Under the pieces are notes generated by a model, which saw only the letters and a list, made by a program, of their open reading frames with translations, was not told the DNA's origin and ran no database searches. The position numbers and the translations under genes are program-made. From positions 471,433 through 535,432 of the forward strand of contig CAVQRB010000001.1 of NCBI GenBank assembly GCA_963715055.1: a DNA stretch of 64,000 nucleotides, read 5' to 3'. Position 1 is the stretch's first letter. Each line of letters starts with the position of its first letter. The stretch is from CAVQRB01 sp963715055 (GTDB lineage: Bacteria; Pseudomonadota; Alphaproteobacteria; Rhodobacterales; Rhodobacteraceae). This document shows positions 63,162-64,000 of this stretch, piece by piece.

Positions 63162-64000
63162 TCAAAGAAATGGCAATTCGCATAGGGTGCCTTCGACGGG
63201 TCCCGCCGCGCGCCTCACGACGACCCGGTCACCGGGTTTTGCCGAGGTCGCCACAAGGGCGAATCCGATGTTTTTCTTCATGCGGTACGACCAGACACAG
63301 GTGGTCATGTCGCCAATGCGCGCACCGTCCATGTCGATGTCATTCCATGTGAACTCCGCCTTGACCGGTTCCGAATTGTCCAGGACAACACCTAGCTGAT
63401 GTCGTTTCGGACCTTCGGTCGCGATGCGGCGCAAGGCCTGGATCCCGATGGTATCGTCGGGAACATTCAGATCGACATATTTTCCCATCCGAACCTCGAA
63501 TGGGTTTGTTTGATCGTCGGTATCACCGCCAAAGGCCAGCAGGCCGCTTTCGACCCGTTCGCACCAGTTCGGATTTCCTGGGCCGATCCCATGCGGCTGT
63601 CCGGCTTCCTTGACGATGTTCCAGAGCGCGGTTCCCTTGGTTCCATCCATCAAGTAGATTTCGAACCCGCCCTGCTTGGACCAGCCGGACCGGGCCACTG
63701 CCACGGGAATTCCGTCGATTTCCGCCTCTGCGAAACCAAAAGTATTTCAGTTCGCGCACCCAGTTCGCCCAAAATCGACGCCACAACTGTCTCGGCCTTG
63801 GGGCCCTGCACGGCGAGCGGGGAAACGTCGGGTTCGCTCACCTCCACATCCAACCCGCGTTCGCGCGCAACAGCCTGTGCCCAGAGCCAAATATTGCCGT
63901 CGGCGATCGACAGCCAATAGCGCTCGTCCTCCAGCTTCATCAGGATCGGGTCGTTGATCAACAGCCCGATTAGGGTTACAGAGCGGCACATACTTGCCTT
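63162..64000 (-). pseudogene. GcvT/DmdA-like aminomethyltransferase, frameshifted and cut by the window edge
   Basis: Tetrahydrofolate-dependent methyltransferase family. C-terminal frame: VAVARSGWSKQGGFEIYL, NWCERVESGLLAFGGDTDDQTNPFEVRMGKYVDL and the end GTLCELPFL, very like DmdA (DMSP demethylase). Upstream, LINDPILMKLEDERYWLSIADGN and DVSPLAVQGPKAE are in a second frame, NWVRELKYFWF in a third, and GKYVPLCNPNRA in another, so at least three shifts (near 63745, 63775 and 63960). The 5' end is beyond 64000. DmdA-like relatives also act on other methyl donors, so the substrate is not settled. Confidence 0.78.

Overview
The window is high-GC chromosomal DNA from an alphaproteobacterium of the Rhodobacteraceae, probably the Roseobacter group. 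The evidence is family content and gene order: a one-cysteine DksA, the PIN-domain/PUA-methyltransferase pair, DUF2852, DUF6778 and DUF2927 proteins, ALA synthase of the C4 type with an FnrL-like box, several TRAP transporter genes, and the amiC-mrcA-prfB order. All calls come from reading the sequence; no database search was run.

Layout. 1-4.4 kb: end of a YqaA-like membrane protein, dsbB, an Lrp-type regulator divergent from an arginase/ornithine cyclodeaminase pair (arginine to proline), and an FAD monooxygenase. 4.4-12.9 kb: dksA, then a MoxR ATPase / GNAT / DUF2927 lipoprotein / 55-residue membrane protein / VWA cluster, an M48 protease, a PIN protein, a PUA-type RNA methyltransferase and a DUF6778 lipoprotein. 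12.7-17.8 kb: glnE, DUF2852, an RDD protein and bpt. 18-25 kb: a three-gene TRAP transporter with a divergent Cache-domain kinase and NarL-type regulator. 25.3-27.4 kb: a KtrAB-type potassium system whose ktrA is broken. 27.7-30.8 kb: an ilvI/ilvH operon behind a leader-peptide attenuator, with an unrelated secreted-protein gene between the two subunits. 31-36 kb: an XRE regulator, an orphan Rieske oxygenase, a DUF2189 protein and an amidase. 36-48.2 kb: prfB, mrcA, amiC, an aminotransferase, an M48-TPR protease, a DsbA-like protein, ispG, a RodZ-like protein and hemA. 48.4-56.5 kb: an M20 peptidase, a fluoroacetate-dehalogenase-like hydrolase, a small monooxygenase-fold protein, tRNA-Asp, pirin, tRNA-Val, a histidine phosphatase, a large MscS channel and a small lipoprotein.

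56.6-64 kb is different. It opens with a 45-bp 3' fragment of a tRNA-Arg(CCG) gene, a set of TCCGAAA repeats and a frameshifted tyrosine integrase, the layout of an integrated element. Inside is a tightly packed minus-strand operon (GcvT/DmdA-like protein, two FAD oxidoreductases, DUF2182, DUF1326, acuI remnant). Every gene except one FAD oxidoreductase is broken by frameshifts, and acuI also has an internal deletion and has lost its 3' half. This reads as a decaying island; the intact tRNA and the right border should lie beyond the window.

The most interesting non-coding signals are the ilvI attenuator, a perfect hairpin holding the start codon of the RNA methyltransferase gene in its loop, two identically spaced 19-bp dyads before the DUF2852 gene, a CtrA-type box at 12.6 kb, and the repeats beside the integrase. 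I found no clear new defence or CRISPR-like system.
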